Shown in pieces: positions 1 to 8,970 of a stretch of 64,000 nt of DNA. This DNA comes from Synechococcus sp. NB0720_010. Its GTDB lineage: Bacteria > Cyanobacteriota > Cyanobacteriia > PCC-6307 > Cyanobiaceae. The first letter of the stretch is position 1. Every line of letters begins with the position of its first letter. The notes under the pieces are model-generated. The model saw only the letters and a list, made by a program, of their open reading frames with translations, made no database searches and was not told the origin of the DNA. The position numbers and the translations under genes are program-made. The stretch covers positions 1,924,045-1,988,044 of the forward strand of contig NZ_CP090898.1 in assembly GCF_023078835.1 (NCBI RefSeq), given 5' to 3'.

Positions 1-147
1 GCCATTCCCGAGGACCTCTCAGGCCTGGGCTCGACGACGGATCAGGCCCAGCGGCTGCTGGAGACGGCCTGTGAGTTGGAGCTTCAGCCGGGGATCACGG
101 TGCAGTGGTTTGCGATCCGCCTGGAGCCACCTGGGGCGTCTAGTTAG
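1..147 (+). CDS. C-terminal end of an unrecognised protein
   Basis: The window opens inside a reading frame that runs in frame 1 for 48 codons and stops with TAG. The visible tail contains TTDQAQRLLETACEL, which looks helical, then a hydrophobic strand-like stretch with VQWFAIRLEPP. I do not recognise the family from this fragment. Its stop overlaps the last bases of aroK on the opposite strand, so the two genes converge with no room for a separate terminator. The real start lies outside the window. Confidence 0.6.
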   Translation, partial: AIPEDLSGLGSTTDQAQRLLETACELELQPGITVQWFAIRLEPPGASS

Positions 148-767
148 TTGATGGAGGTTCCCACCTCGCCGGCGTCACTGGTGACCTGCAGTTGACCCAG
201 GGGTGGTGCTGTGCGCTCCTTGATGATCGAGGGCAGCGCCTCAAGGATTTGCTGGGCCACCTGCTCGGCCGGACGTCCGTCCTGAAGGATCTGTAGATCG
301 GCCTGGGCGTAGAGGGGGCGGCGCTCGGCCATCAGGTTGGCGAGGCGTTCGGCGCGGTCCTCCGCTTCCATCAGGGGCCGGGGAGTTGGGTCGGCCTCGA
401 GGCGCGCCAGCAGGATCGCGTCGGGGGCATCCAGCCAGATCACGACCCCTTGGTGCAGCTCGCCCCAGTTGGCCGGCTGGGTCACGACACCGCCGCCGGT
501 TGCCACCACGAGGGAATGCCAGGAGGCGATTTGGTTGAGCACCGCTGACTCCAGGGCGCGAAAGCCAGCCTCGCCCTCGCCGGCGAAAATCTCGGGAATG
601 GAGCGCCCCGCCACCTGTTCCAGGCTGGTGTCGGCGTCCAGGAAGCGGTAGTCCAGGGCCTCGGCGAGGTGCCGGCCCACGCTGCTTTTGCCGCTGCCCA
701 TCATCCCCACCAGATAGAGGTTCAGGCCCTCCAGTCGCTGCCGCAGCTGGACTCGGGTGTCCTCCAT
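144..767 (-). CDS. aroK: Shikimate kinase
   Basis: This enzyme phosphorylates shikimate to shikimate 3-phosphate with ATP in the cytoplasmic chorismate pathway. About 207 residues; the P-loop GMMGSGKSS sits near residues 21-29, a DADT shikimate-binding stretch near 44-47, and an ATGGGVV substrate loop in the middle. The lid region carries RPLM. I chose the ATG at 767, because the longer frame from 827 would overlap the start of the divergent pterin gene and adds residues outside the family core. About 58 bases separate the two starts and probably hold both promoters. aroQ of the same pathway lies near 37.7 kb. Confidence 0.93.
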   Translation of the reverse strand: MEDTRVQLRQRLEGLNLYLVGMMGSGKSSVGRHLAEALDYRFLDADTSLEQVAGRSIPEIFAGEGEAGFRALESAVLNQIASWHSLVVATGGGVVTQPANWGELHQGVVIWLDAPDAILLARLEADPTPRPLMEAEDRAERLANLMAERRPLYAQADLQILQDGRPAEQVAQQILEALPSIIKERTAPPLGQLQVTSDAGEVGTSIN

Positions 768-825
768 CGGTTCGCCATCGCAAGCACCAACATTCTTAAG
801 ATGCGACCAACCGTTACTCGCTGTC

Positions 826-1782
826 ATGACTCCGCCAGTGATGGCGGCGCCTCCGGCGAGCCCGGTGTCCGTCGTCTCCTCTGCCCCCCACGGTCAGGGC
901 CGGCCCTGCGTGATCACGCGCCGGGCCACCTTCAGCTCCAGCCATCGCTATTGGCTGCCTGAGTTGAGTCCGGAGCAGAACGCAGCCCAGTTCGGACCCT
1001 GCAGCCTGGCCCCGGGCCACGGCCACAACTATGAGTTGATCGTCGCCATGGGTGGCGGGCTCGATGCCAACGGCATGGTGCTCAACCTCTCGGACGTGAA
1101 GCACGCCATTCGCGAGCAGGTCACCGCCCAGCTCGACTTCCGCAGCCTGAACGAGGCCTGGCCGGAATTCGATTTGAGCCGTCCCGAGGGGATCCTGCCC
1201 ACCACCGAGGCCCTGGTTCTGGCCATCTGGAAGCGCCTGGCGCCCCACCTGCCCCTGATGGGGCTCCGTCTTTACGAAACCGACAAGCTCTGGGCCGATG
1301 TGCTCGGCGATTCCATGGAAGCCTTCCTAACAATCCGCACCCACTTCGCGGCAGCCCACCGCCTGGCCCGACCGGAGCTGAGCTTCGAGGAGAACACCGC
1401 GATCTACGGCAAGTGCGCTCGGCCCCATGGCCACGGCCACAACTACCTGCTGGACATCACCGTTCGGGGTGCCATTGACCCCCGCACCGGCATGGTCTGC
1501 GACCTCTCGGCCCTGCAGACAGCGGTGGATGAGCTGGTGGTGGAGCCCTTTGACCACACCTTCTTGAACAAGGACGTCGAGCACTTCTCCAGCACGGTTC
1601 CCACGGCGGAGAACATTGCACTGCATATCGCCGATCTGCTCCAGGCCCCCGTGGCGGCCCTGGGGGCTTCGCTCCACAAGATCCGTCTTCAGGAGAGCCC
1701 GAACAACGCCGCTGAGGTGTTCGCAGAGGTGCCCCAGCTGGGCATGAACCCCCAGGCCCTCGAAGCCCTTGCCGGCGCCTGA
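826..1782 (+). CDS. Tandem two-domain 6-pyruvoyltetrahydropterin synthase / QueD-like protein
   Basis: A 318-residue protein made of two consecutive PTPS/QueD-type domains (about residues 33-165 and 168-300); a single-domain enzyme is about 120-145 residues. Domain 2 keeps the whole known site: zinc histidines H178, H203 and H205, catalytic C197, the D243-H244 pair, and a glutamate in LQESPNN. Domain 1 keeps zinc ligands H40, H65 and H67, cysteine C59 and E151, but its Asp-His pair reads D104-F105, so the catalytic histidine is lost. The family acts on dihydroneopterin triphosphate in pterin or queuosine synthesis. The next gene overlaps its end, suggesting translational coupling. Which product it makes cannot be told from sequence. 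Confidence 0.88.
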   Translation: MTPPVMAAPPASPVSVVSSAPHGQGRPCVITRRATFSSSHRYWLPELSPEQNAAQFGPCSLAPGHGHNYELIVAMGGGLDANGMVLNLSDVKHAIREQVTAQLDFRSLNEAWPEFDLSRPEGILPTTEALVLAIWKRLAPHLPLMGLRLYETDKLWADVLGDSMEAFLTIRTHFAAAHRLARPELSFEENTAIYGKCARPHGHGHNYLLDITVRGAIDPRTGMVCDLSALQTAVDELVVEPFDHTFLNKDVEHFSSTVPTAENIALHIADLLQAPVAALGASLHKIRLQESPNNAAEVFAEVPQLGMNPQALEALAGA

Positions 1783-2401
1783 GCTTCGGCTGGTTCTGGC
1801 GATCAGCCTGGACGGCCGGCTCGCCCCCGCCGCTGGTGGTGCGGCCCAACTCGGAGGAACGGGAGACCGCCGTGTCCTGGAGGAGGCCCTGGCTTGGGCG
1901 GATGGTGCCCTGGTCGGCGGCAGGACCATCCGCCAACACGGCTGCACCTGCCTGATTCGTGATGCCGACCTGCTGGAGCAGCGTCAGCAGCAGGGGCGGC
2001 CGCCCCAACCCGCCGCCCTGGTGGTGAGTCGCCAGCTCAGCTGGGATGCAGACCTGCGCCTGTTCCAGCAGCCCCTACAGCGCTGGCTTCTGGGCCCAGG
2101 GGAGGCGGCCCCCTCAGGTTTTGACAGGTCCTTGCCGCTGCAGAACTGGCCGGTAACCTTGGCGGCCTTGGCCGCCGCTGGTTTGGAGCGCCTGCTTGTC
2201 CTGGGGGGGGCTGAGTTGGCCACGCAGCTGCTGGCCGAGGGACTCGTGGATGAGTTGCAGTTGACCCTGGTGCCTCAACTGCTGGGCGGCCCCCATGCCT
2301 GGCTTCAGTCCGATGGGGCCCTGGAGGCCAGTGCCTGGACGCTCCAGGAGCAGCGCTGCTTGGGCGGTGACGAGCTGCTTGTGCGTTACCGGCGCGCCTG
2401 A
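1769..2401 (+). CDS. RibD C-terminal domain / dihydrofolate reductase-like pyrimidine or pterin reductase
   Basis: A 210-residue protein with the RibD-C fold pattern: LVLAISLDGRLAP at the N-terminus, the GALVGGRTI loop, and LERLLVLGGAELATQLL followed by VDELQLTLVPQLLGG near the C-terminus. The family uses NADPH to reduce pyrimidine or pterin-like substrates; in riboflavin synthesis it reduces the ribose side chain. No deaminase domain is attached. The TTG start at 1769 lies inside the end of the PTPS gene, so the pair is probably one transcript. That context makes a role in pterin reduction plausible, but an ordinary split riboflavin reductase is equally possible. Confidence 0.78.
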   Translation: MPAPELRLVLAISLDGRLAPAAGGAAQLGGTGDRRVLEEALAWADGALVGGRTIRQHGCTCLIRDADLLEQRQQQGRPPQPAALVVSRQLSWDADLRLFQQPLQRWLLGPGEAAPSGFDRSLPLQNWPVTLAALAAAGLERLLVLGGAELATQLLAEGLVDELQLTLVPQLLGGPHAWLQSDGALEASAWTLQEQRCLGGDELLVRYRRA

Positions 2402-2886
2402 GCCTTGAGGCTGTTGAAGCGCTCGGCCAGGTCCCGCAGCGGCAGCTTGCCAAAGGTCTCCGGCGAGAGCCCCAGCATCCGTCCCGCGCAGCGCTTGACC
2501 ACCACCTCGAGGTCATCGCCAAAGCGTCCGGCGAGCAACTCGCTGATCACCCCCAGGCTGCGGCCGCTGGATTGGGTTTCAGCTACGAGGCAGCGGCTGG
2601 TGGGGGCGGCCAGGGCCTGGCAGGCGGGGGTGAGCCGCTCGATCAGGCTTCTGTTGCCCATGGCACTCCAGCGCAGGCAGGCCTCGCTGATCTTGGCTTC
2701 GACCTGCGGGCGCATCAGGTTGAGCACGGGGCTGAGCAATCCGGCTTGGCTGGGTGCGCTGAGGGCGCCGATGGTCAGGGCCGTAGCCGTTAGCGTTCTG
2801 CCCGCTGCCCGCCCCCTGGTTCTGAGCTGATGGCCGAGCTCACTGTTCGCTGGCACCGTTCGATTGAAGAGATCCCCGAGGCGCAT
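2386..2886 (-). CDS. Hypothetical exported protein
   Basis: I do not recognise the family. From the ATG at 2886 the protein has about 166 residues; a GTG at 2856 is an alternative start. Near the N-terminus a basic stretch (RTRGRAAGR) precedes a hydrophobic segment ending SAPSQA, which looks like a signal peptide with a cleavage site. The mature part has four cysteines and a helical C-terminus ending in LAERFNSLKAQARR. It converges on the reductase gene with a 16-base overlap and its start overlaps the divergent FemAB-like gene, so the exact 5' end is uncertain. Confidence 0.6.
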   Translation of the reverse strand: MRLGDLFNRTVPANSELGHQLRTRGRAAGRTLTATALTIGALSAPSQAGLLSPVLNLMRPQVEAKISEACLRWSAMGNRSLIERLTPACQALAAPTSRCLVAETQSSGRSLGVISELLAGRFGDDLEVVVKRCAGRMLGLSPETFGKLPLRDLAERFNSLKAQARR

Positions 2887-4014
2887 TGGCAGGCCCTCAC
2901 GGAGGCGGCTGGGCTCCCCTTCTACTCCTGGCGCTGGCTGGCTGGCCTGGAGCGCTCCGGAAGTGTCGCGCCTCGCCAGGGTTGGCAGCCCTGTCACCTG
3001 AGCCTCTGGCGCGGGGAGCAGTTGATCGCCGTCGCTCCGCTGTACCTCAAGGGCCACAGCTACGGCGAGTTCGTCTTCGATCAGTCCTTTGCGGAATTGG
3101 CCGCCCAGCTGGGCCAGCGCTACTACCCGAAGTTGCTGGGCATGAGCCCTTTAAGCCCCGTGGTGGGCTATCGCTTTTTCACCGCCGCCGGCGAGGACGC
3201 CCAGCAGGTCACCGCCCTGTTGATGCAGTGCATTGATCGTTTCTGCGCTGAGAACCAGATCTTCAGCTGCAACTTTCTCTATGCCGATCCCCAGTGGCAG
3301 GCCTTTGCGGAGTCGGCGGGCTGCGCCACTTGGCTGAACCAGCAGAGCCTGTGGAGCAACCAGAGCTACGGCTGCTTTGATGACTACCTTGCGAGCTTCA
3401 ACGCCAACCAACGCCGCAACATCAAGCGCGAGCGCAAGGCCGTGGAGCGCGCCGGGATCACGGTGACGGCCTTGGCGGGGGAGGAGCTGCCGGCCGCAAT
3501 GCTCGAGCGGATGCACCACTTCTATGCCCAGCACTGCGCTCGTTGGGGACCTTGGGGAAGCAAATACCTCACAGAAGCCTTTTTTGATGAGGCGGCGGCG
3601 GAGCTGCGGGAACACCTGGTGCTGTTCAGCGCCCATCGGGGCGATCCCCACGATCCGGTGGCGATGTCCCTCTGCGTGCACTCCGGGGAGCACCTATGGG
3701 GCCGCTACTGGGGTAGTGACGAGGAGATCGACAACCTCCATTTCGAGGTCTGCTATTACGCCCCGATCCAGTGGGCCATTGAGCGCGGCATTCAGCGTTT
3801 TGACCCTGGTGCGGGCGGCAGTCACAAGCGCCGCCGCGGTTTTGTCGCCCGCTCCCATGCCTCCCTGCACCGCTGGTACCACGAACCCTTTGATGCCATC
3901 GCCCGGCGCTGGTTGCCGGAGGCCAATCGCGAACAGCTCAGTCAGATTGAGGCGGTGAATGCCGAGCTCCCCTTCACGGGGGCGACGCGATCCCTGACGG
4001 ATTCCGCTGCGTAG
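2830..4014 (+). CDS. FemAB-like / GNAT-superfamily protein (COG3146)
   Basis: 394 residues matching the family often labelled peptidoglycan biosynthesis/recognition (PF04339, a FemAB-like acyltransferase fold). Visible hallmarks are the N-terminal FYSWRWLAGLERSGSV, the conserved NANQRRNIKRERK segment in the middle, LWGRYWG, and the C-terminal FDPGAGGSHKRRRGF followed by SHASLHRW. Members resemble enzymes that transfer amino acids from aminoacyl-tRNA to cell-wall peptides, but the substrate of this family is not established. It is followed after nine bases by the DUF4346 gene, so the two are probably co-transcribed. Confidence 0.85.
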   Translation: MAELTVRWHRSIEEIPEAHWQALTEAAGLPFYSWRWLAGLERSGSVAPRQGWQPCHLSLWRGEQLIAVAPLYLKGHSYGEFVFDQSFAELAAQLGQRYYPKLLGMSPLSPVVGYRFFTAAGEDAQQVTALLMQCIDRFCAENQIFSCNFLYADPQWQAFAESAGCATWLNQQSLWSNQSYGCFDDYLASFNANQRRNIKRERKAVERAGITVTALAGEELPAAMLERMHHFYAQHCARWGPWGSKYLTEAFFDEAAAELREHLVLFSAHRGDPHDPVAMSLCVHSGEHLWGRYWGSDEEIDNLHFEVCYYAPIQWAIERGIQRFDPGAGGSHKRRRGFVARSHASLHRWYHEPFDAIARRWLPEANREQLSQIEAVNAELPFTGATRSLTDSAA

Positions 4015-4023
4015 CATCCGCCC

Positions 4024-4410
4024 ATGAGCCCGTTTTCGCTAGAGCAGCGCCGCAGCCTCGATGAGGGGCTCTCCCAGCGCTTCATTGCCCTGGATCCCGC
4101 CGGTTATTTCCTGATCAAGATCGACCGCGAGGCGGGCGAGTTGATCGCGGAGCACTACAGCAATGCGATTGACGAGCGCGGACTAGCCACCGATCCCGAC
4201 ACCGGTGAGGTGATCAGCTGCAAAGGCGCGGGTCCCCGCGCTGCCGTGGCTGTCTATCGCGGCCGCAGCGCCAAGGAGTTGGGCATGGCGCTGACGGAAG
4301 GGGAGGGTCCCCATCCCTTGAGTTGCCTGGATCACGCCCTTTATCTGGGCCGCGAATTGCAGAAGGCGGAGCTGGCCCTTGAGAGCGGCGAAACCTACAT
4401 CCAGGACTAG
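4024..4410 (+). CDS. DUF4346 family conserved cyanobacterial protein
   Basis: 128 residues. The sequence fits a conserved cyanobacterial family that I recall as DUF4346: DPAGYFLIKID near the N-terminus, AEHYSNAIDERGLATDPDTG, the VYRGRSAKELGMALTEGEG block, and LDHALYLGRELQKAEL at the end. Function is unknown; related domains occur beside pterin-binding (dihydropteroate synthase-like) proteins in other organisms, which is only suggestive. It lies nine bases after the FemAB-like gene and converges on the radical SAM gene with a 4-base overlap of stop codons. Confidence 0.72.
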   Translation: MSPFSLEQRRSLDEGLSQRFIALDPAGYFLIKIDREAGELIAEHYSNAIDERGLATDPDTGEVISCKGAGPRAAVAVYRGRSAKELGMALTEGEGPHPLSCLDHALYLGRELQKAELALESGETYIQD

Positions 4411-6014
4411 GCCGGCTGCAGTTCCCGCGTTGGCGTCGAAGGGCTGTTGGGGGGCTCTGGCGGCAGGGCGGCCAACTGCTCTTGGATCTCCTGGGTGACC
4501 ACCGCGCGGTACTCCATGAAGTGTTCGTTGTGGGCGAGCACCACCAGGAACTGCTCGAGCACCGCAGGGTTCTTCTGGGCCACCTCCAGCAGGGACCGCC
4601 AGAAGCGCAGGCGAGTGTTGCGCTTCACGCCCTGACGCCAGAGCACGATCAACAGGGCTCGCACATCGGTCCAGGCGGGCAGGGTGGCTTTGCCAAAGGT
4701 GGAGGGCACGAATTCCTGCCAGCGCGGCTTGCCCATCTTCAGGTAGTAGTGCTTGACCCGGTCGATGTAGGCGTGGGGCTCATAGAGGCGACAGAAGGCG
4801 TCGACGTACTCGTTGGCGATGTCGCGAATCGGCCGGGTGGGCACGAAGTTCAGCAGGTTGGTCTGGTTGACCCCCTTGGCGTCGGCCTTCTCTTGGATCA
4901 GCCTGCCTTCCTTCTCCAGCCGGTGCCAGAGCCCGGTGTTGGGTAGGGCCTGAAGCATCCCCATCATTGCCGCGGGAATCCCGGTGCGGGTCACGAACTC
5001 GACGATCCGATCGCCGGCTCCGGTCTTCTCGCCGTCGAAACCGATGATGAATCCGGCCATGACCCGCAGGCCGTAGGAGTTGATCCGGTCCACGGCTTCC
5101 TCGAGGGAGCTGCGGGTGTTTTGGTGTTTGCCGGCCACCGAGAGGCTGGCCTCATCGGGGGTCTCAATGCCAAGGAAGACCGAGTCGAAGCGGCACTCGG
5201 CCATCATCTGCATCAGCTCTTCATCCGCCGCCAGGTCAACGGAGGCTTCGGTGGCAAAGCTGAAGGGGTAGCCCCGCTCGATCTGCCATTGCTTCAGGGC
5301 CGGGAGCAGCAACTTGGCGTTGCGCTTGTTGCCGATGAAGTTGTCATCCACCAGGAAGATGGAGCGGCGCCAGCCCAGGTCGTAGAGGGACTGGAGTTCG
5401 GCGATCAGCTGCTCAGGGGTCTTGGTCCTGGGCTTGCGGCCATAGAGAACGATGATGTCGCAGAACTCGCATTGGAACGGGCAGCCCCTGGAGAACTGCA
5501 CGCTCATCGAGTCGTAGGCGTCGAGCTTGAGCAGGTCAAAGCGCGGCACTGGCGTGCTCGTGACGTCCGGCTTTTCACCGTTGGCACTGAAGCGTCCGCC
5601 GGCTTCGCCCTTCTCGATCGCCTCGATGAACATCGGCAGGGTGATTTCACCCTCATCGAGCACCTTGAAATCCGCCAGGCCCAGTTCGGGAGCGTCAGGG
5701 GTGGAGCTCGCGAAGGGACCGCCGACGGCAACGGGAAGACCCCGCTCCTTGGCCTTGGCGATCTGCGCGGCCATGTCGGCCTTCTGCACGATCATCCCGG
5801 AGATGACCACCAGCTCAGCCCATTCCCAGTCGGCCTCGCTGACCTCTTCAACGTTGCGGTCCACCAGCTTCATGGGCCAGTGCTGGGGCAGCAGCGCCGC
5901 CACGGTCACCATCCCTAGGGGTGGCAGCAGAACCTTGCGGTTCACGAGCTCGAGAATTTTCTCGTAGCTCCAAAAGGTCTTGGGAAACTCGGGGTAGATG
6001 AACAGAGTGTTCAT
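4407..6014 (-). CDS. B12-binding domain radical SAM protein (DUF4070-type C-terminus)
   Basis: 535 residues from the ATG at 6014. The N-terminal 150 residues form a cobalamin-binding-like domain with FIYPEFPKTFWSY and VAVGGPFASS. The radical SAM core follows with RGCPFQCEFCDI, giving the CxxxCxxC 4Fe-4S motif, and SIFLVDDNFIGNKRNAK. The last 180 residues match the extension seen in a family of B12/radical SAM proteins that includes methylases of lipids and tetrapyrrole-like molecules. I cannot assign a substrate. It stands alone between convergent DUF4346 and the divergent petL region. Confidence 0.85.
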   Translation of the reverse strand: MNTLFIYPEFPKTFWSYEKILELVNRKVLLPPLGMVTVAALLPQHWPMKLVDRNVEEVSEADWEWAELVVISGMIVQKADMAAQIAKAKERGLPVAVGGPFASSTPDAPELGLADFKVLDEGEITLPMFIEAIEKGEAGGRFSANGEKPDVTSTPVPRFDLLKLDAYDSMSVQFSRGCPFQCEFCDIIVLYGRKPRTKTPEQLIAELQSLYDLGWRRSIFLVDDNFIGNKRNAKLLLPALKQWQIERGYPFSFATEASVDLAADEELMQMMAECRFDSVFLGIETPDEASLSVAGKHQNTRSSLEEAVDRINSYGLRVMAGFIIGFDGEKTGAGDRIVEFVTRTGIPAAMMGMLQALPNTGLWHRLEKEGRLIQEKADAKGVNQTNLLNFVPTRPIRDIANEYVDAFCRLYEPHAYIDRVKHYYLKMGKPRWQEFVPSTFGKATLPAWTDVRALLIVLWRQGVKRNTRLRFWRSLLEVAQKNPAVLEQFLVVLAHNEHFMEYRAVVTQEIQEQLAALPPEPPNSPSTPTRELQPA

Positions 6015-6155
6015 GCCGTTCGGTGGTCTCCAGTGAGATGCGTGGAACGGCTGCCCCCTAGGGGACATCCGATGAGTTGGCGATCAGCCTAGGCCGAGTG
6101 ACCAGGGGGCGGGCTGGTTTCTGCTCTAATAGCGCACAGTTGAACGCACCGAACC

Positions 6156-6248
6156 ATGGGCCCCGTGATCTATCTCGCACTGGTCGGCGGTGGTTTGGTG
6201 GCCGCTGCAGCCATCTCCTTCGTGCTGCGCGGCATCAAGCTGGTCTGA
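6156..6248 (+). CDS. petL: Cytochrome b6f complex subunit VI (PetL-like)
   Basis: A 30-residue single-helix protein: MGPVIYLALVGGG, a hydrophobic run of about 20 residues, then FVLRGIKLV. Length and the C-terminal (L/I)xxIKL(I/V) ending match PetL, the small subunit at the periphery of cytochrome b6f in the thylakoid membrane. No other small photosystem subunit I know of ends this way. Its last 14 bases overlap the end of the MFS gene on the opposite strand. Too short for routine gene callers, so it may be missed in automatic annotation. Confidence 0.68.
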   Translation: MGPVIYLALVGGGLVAAAAISFVLRGIKLV

Positions 6249-7479
6249 GCCGCATCCTGCGGTTCCGCAGGAGCTCCCAGACCCCGAGGGCAGCCCCAAG
6301 GCTGCCAAGCACGGCCAGGCAGCTCCAGAGGCCTCCAGGCAGCGTTTCCGTGAGAAGCGCTGCCGCAAGACCACTGAGTCCTCCACCCCCCAAAAAGGCA
6401 ATCTGACCAAGGCCTGCCATTCGTCCCCGGAGCACCTGGGGAGCATGCACTTGGATGATCAGATTGGTCCCCGCCAGAAGGCTTGCGGTGCCTGCTCCGA
6501 TCAGGAAGGCCATGGCCAAGCCCCAGGCGAGTGCCCCTTGGTGCGCTAGCCCCAGTTGGGCCAGTGCCGTCAGCAGGGTGGTGCTACCCAGGAGCCAACC
6601 CGGGCGCGCGCTGATTGCAGCGGCGTTGCGCTGCAGTAGGACCCCGCCGCAGATGCTGCCGCAGGCCAGAACGCTGGTGAACAGCCCCAGGGCCATTGGG
6701 CTTGGTCCCAGGAGCTCAAGGGCCATCAGTGGCGCCAGCCCAGGGTGGAAGAAGCCCACTAGGCAGGCCGCGGCGGTGAAGCTGAGGACGTGGCGCAGGC
6801 TGACGCCGCACTCGCGCCAGGCCGTTAGCAGGTTGGCCGCTTGGCCGCCCTGACTGCGGCGTTCCCGCTCGCGATGGGGTGCCATCAGCCAGAGCAGGGT
6901 GAGGATCGGAAAGAGATAGGTGGCCGCATCCAGGCTGAGGGCCAGGGTGGGTCCGGTGGCCGCCAGCAGTAGTCCCCCCAGGGGCGGTCCCACCAATTTG
7001 CCGACGTTGAAGATCACCGAGAAGCTGGCGAGGTAGGGACCGAGTTGTTCGGGTTCGTCCACCAGCAGGGCGACGTATTTGTTGCGGGCCGTCAGCTCGT
7101 AGGTGCTCGCAATTCCGATGCCCAGGGTGCTGAGCAGAAGCAGCAGGTCTTGCTTGGGACCCACCGTTAAGGGAATGGCGATGGCACCGAGCACCGCTGC
7201 GGCGAGCAGGGCCCATTGGGCGCGGATCAGGACCCGCTCACTGCCGAGTCGATCGGTGAGTACCCCGGCCGGGCCGCTGATGACCAGGGTCGGCAGTGTC
7301 AGGACGGCGAAGTTGAGCGCCAACAGAAACGGGTTGCCGGCACCCTCCATCAGCAACCAGCCTTTGGCGGTCAGCCCGGCAAAGGAGCCGGCGGTGCTGA
7401 TCCCTGAGGCCAGTAAAAACGTGGTGCGTTGATGCCGCGTGAGGCGTCCTTGAAGACGCTTCAGTCCCTGTTGAATCAA
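6235..7479 (-). CDS. MFS exporter (MFS_3 / enterobactin exporter-like)
   Basis: 414 residues with about twelve hydrophobic segments. The pattern of an early [10 protein letters not shown], the loop [17 protein letters not shown] between helices 2 and 3, and [13 protein letters not shown] resembles the EntS/MFS_3 branch of drug and siderophore exporters. Substrate is unknown. Its start overlaps the stop of rimO by four bases on the same strand, so it is probably translated from the rimO message. The C-terminus ends in a basic tail ([10 protein letters not shown]). Confidence 0.82.
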   Translation of the reverse strand: MIQQGLKRLQGRLTRHQRTTFLLASGISTAGSFAGLTAKGWLLMEGAGNPFLLALNFAVLTLPTLVISGPAGVLTDRLGSERVLIRAQWALLAAAVLGAIAIPLTVGPKQDLLLLLSTLGIGIASTYELTARNKYVALLVDEPEQLGPYLASFSVIFNVGKLVGPPLGGLLLAATGPTLALSLDAATYLFPILTLLWLMAPHRERERRSQGGQAANLLTAWRECGVSLRHVLSFTAAACLVGFFHPGLAPLMALELLGPSPMALGLFTSVLACGSICGGVLLQRNAAAISARPGWLLGSTTLLTALAQLGLAHQGALAWGLAMAFLIGAGTASLLAGTNLIIQVHAPQVLRGRMAGLGQIAFLGGGGLSGLAAALLTETLPGGLWSCLAVLGSLGAALGVWELLRNRRMRLRPA

Positions 7480-8873
7480 GACTGAGCCCGCTGCATCGAG
7501 AGGGCGTCTTGGACCATGGCCTTGGCTCCCACCACCTCACCAATCAGGTCGTAGGTGTCCGCGGCGGTGATGCGCACCTGGACCATCGTTCCGGGGGCAG
7601 CGCAGAGCCCGCCTTCACCGGGCATCACCCGCACTTCGCCATCCACTTCGGGGGCAAAGCGGGCGCAGCGACCAATCATTTCGCCACTGCTGGGGTTCTC
7701 CTGTTCGATCAGGACATCCACGATCCGCCCCACCCAAGCGGCGTTGCGCTCGGCGGCGATGGGCTGTTGCAGTGCCATCAGGCGGTCCTTGCGCTCAGCG
7801 GCGATCTCTGCGGGCACCTGGTTGGGCAGCTCGGCCGCGGGGGTCCCCTCCTCGGGCGAGAAGGTGAAGACCCCCACGTGGTCGAAGCGTTGCTCGGCCA
7901 CGAAATCCAGGAGGTGCTGGAACTGCTCTTCGGTTTCGCCCGGGTAGCCGACGATGAAGGTGGTGCGCAGAACGGCGTCCGGGAGTTGCTCGCGAATGCG
8001 CGCCAGCACACCGTTGGTGACATCGGCCTGCCAGGGGCGATTCATCGCCCGCAGGACATCCGGGTGGCTGTGCTGCAGCGGTAGATCCAGATAGGGCAGC
8101 ACGTTGGGGACGTCCCGGTAGGCCGCCAGCACCTCAGAGGTGAGCCCCGTGGGGTAGGCGTAGTGCACGCGGATCCAGGGAATCTCTACCTCGCCGAGGG
8201 CGCGCAGCAGCTCGGCTAACTGGGGCTTGCCGGCGAGATCAAGGCCGTAATTCGTCGTGATCTGGCTGATCAGGACCAACTCCTGCACGCCCTGGGATGC
8301 CAGTTGGCGCGCTTCGGCAACGATGCTCTCGATCGTGCGGGAGCGCTGGTCGCCGCGCAGGTGGGGAATGATGCAGAAGGCGCAGCGGTAGTCGCAGCCC
8401 TCGGCCACCTTCAGGTAGGCGACCGCCTCGCTGGTGGTCCGGTAGCGGGGCAGGTTCTCGTCGCCCACGAAGGTGGGGTTGGCGCTGACCTGATTCACCC
8501 GCTCGCCGGCTTCGACGCGCTCGAGCACGCTGACGATGTGTTGGTAGTCGCCGGTGCCAACGATGGCCTTGGCTTCCGGCAGGCTCTCGAGCAGTTCCTC
8601 TTGGAAGTGCTGGGCGAGGCAGCCGGCAATGATCAACTCCTTGCCCTGCTCGGCCAGTTCCACCAGGGTGCGAACGGACTCTTCCCGGGCGTCCTGAATG
8701 AAGCTGCAGGTGTTGACGACCACGACGTTGGCGTCGGCTTCATCGGCGCTGACCCCGTAGCCGGCCTCCGCCAGCAGGCCGAGCATGTGCTCGGTGTCGA
8801 CGCGGTTCTTCTCGCAGCCGAGATGCGCGAACGCCACCGTTTTTCCAGTATTAGGTCGGGCGCTATCGGTCAT
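7476..8873 (-). CDS. rimO: Ribosomal protein S12 methylthiotransferase
   Basis: 465 residues from the ATG at 8873. RimO adds a methylthio group to the conserved aspartate of ribosomal protein S12. The N-terminal UPF0004 domain has [25 protein letters not shown] and IIAGCLAQ, providing the three cysteines of the auxiliary cluster. The radical SAM motif is [17 protein letters not shown]. The C-terminal part has a TRAM-like domain. It resembles MiaB, but the HLGCEKN start and [11 protein letters not shown] are the RimO form. The MFS gene follows with an ATGA-type overlap. Confidence 0.93.
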   Translation of the reverse strand: MTDSARPNTGKTVAFAHLGCEKNRVDTEHMLGLLAEAGYGVSADEADANVVVVNTCSFIQDAREESVRTLVELAEQGKELIIAGCLAQHFQEELLESLPEAKAIVGTGDYQHIVSVLERVEAGERVNQVSANPTFVGDENLPRYRTTSEAVAYLKVAEGCDYRCAFCIIPHLRGDQRSRTIESIVAEARQLASQGVQELVLISQITTNYGLDLAGKPQLAELLRALGEVEIPWIRVHYAYPTGLTSEVLAAYRDVPNVLPYLDLPLQHSHPDVLRAMNRPWQADVTNGVLARIREQLPDAVLRTTFIVGYPGETEEQFQHLLDFVAEQRFDHVGVFTFSPEEGTPAAELPNQVPAEIAAERKDRLMALQQPIAAERNAAWVGRIVDVLIEQENPSSGEMIGRCARFAPEVDGEVRVMPGEGGLCAAPGTMVQVRITAADTYDLIGEVVGAKAMVQDALSMQRAQS

Positions 8874-8970
8874 GGAGGAGCTCAAGAAGGTCGGCCGCTC
8901 GCTGGCCAATCCCTAACCCTACTGATCAGGATCCCTGCCACAATTCCTCCAACGTCAGGAGTCCTGCGCC

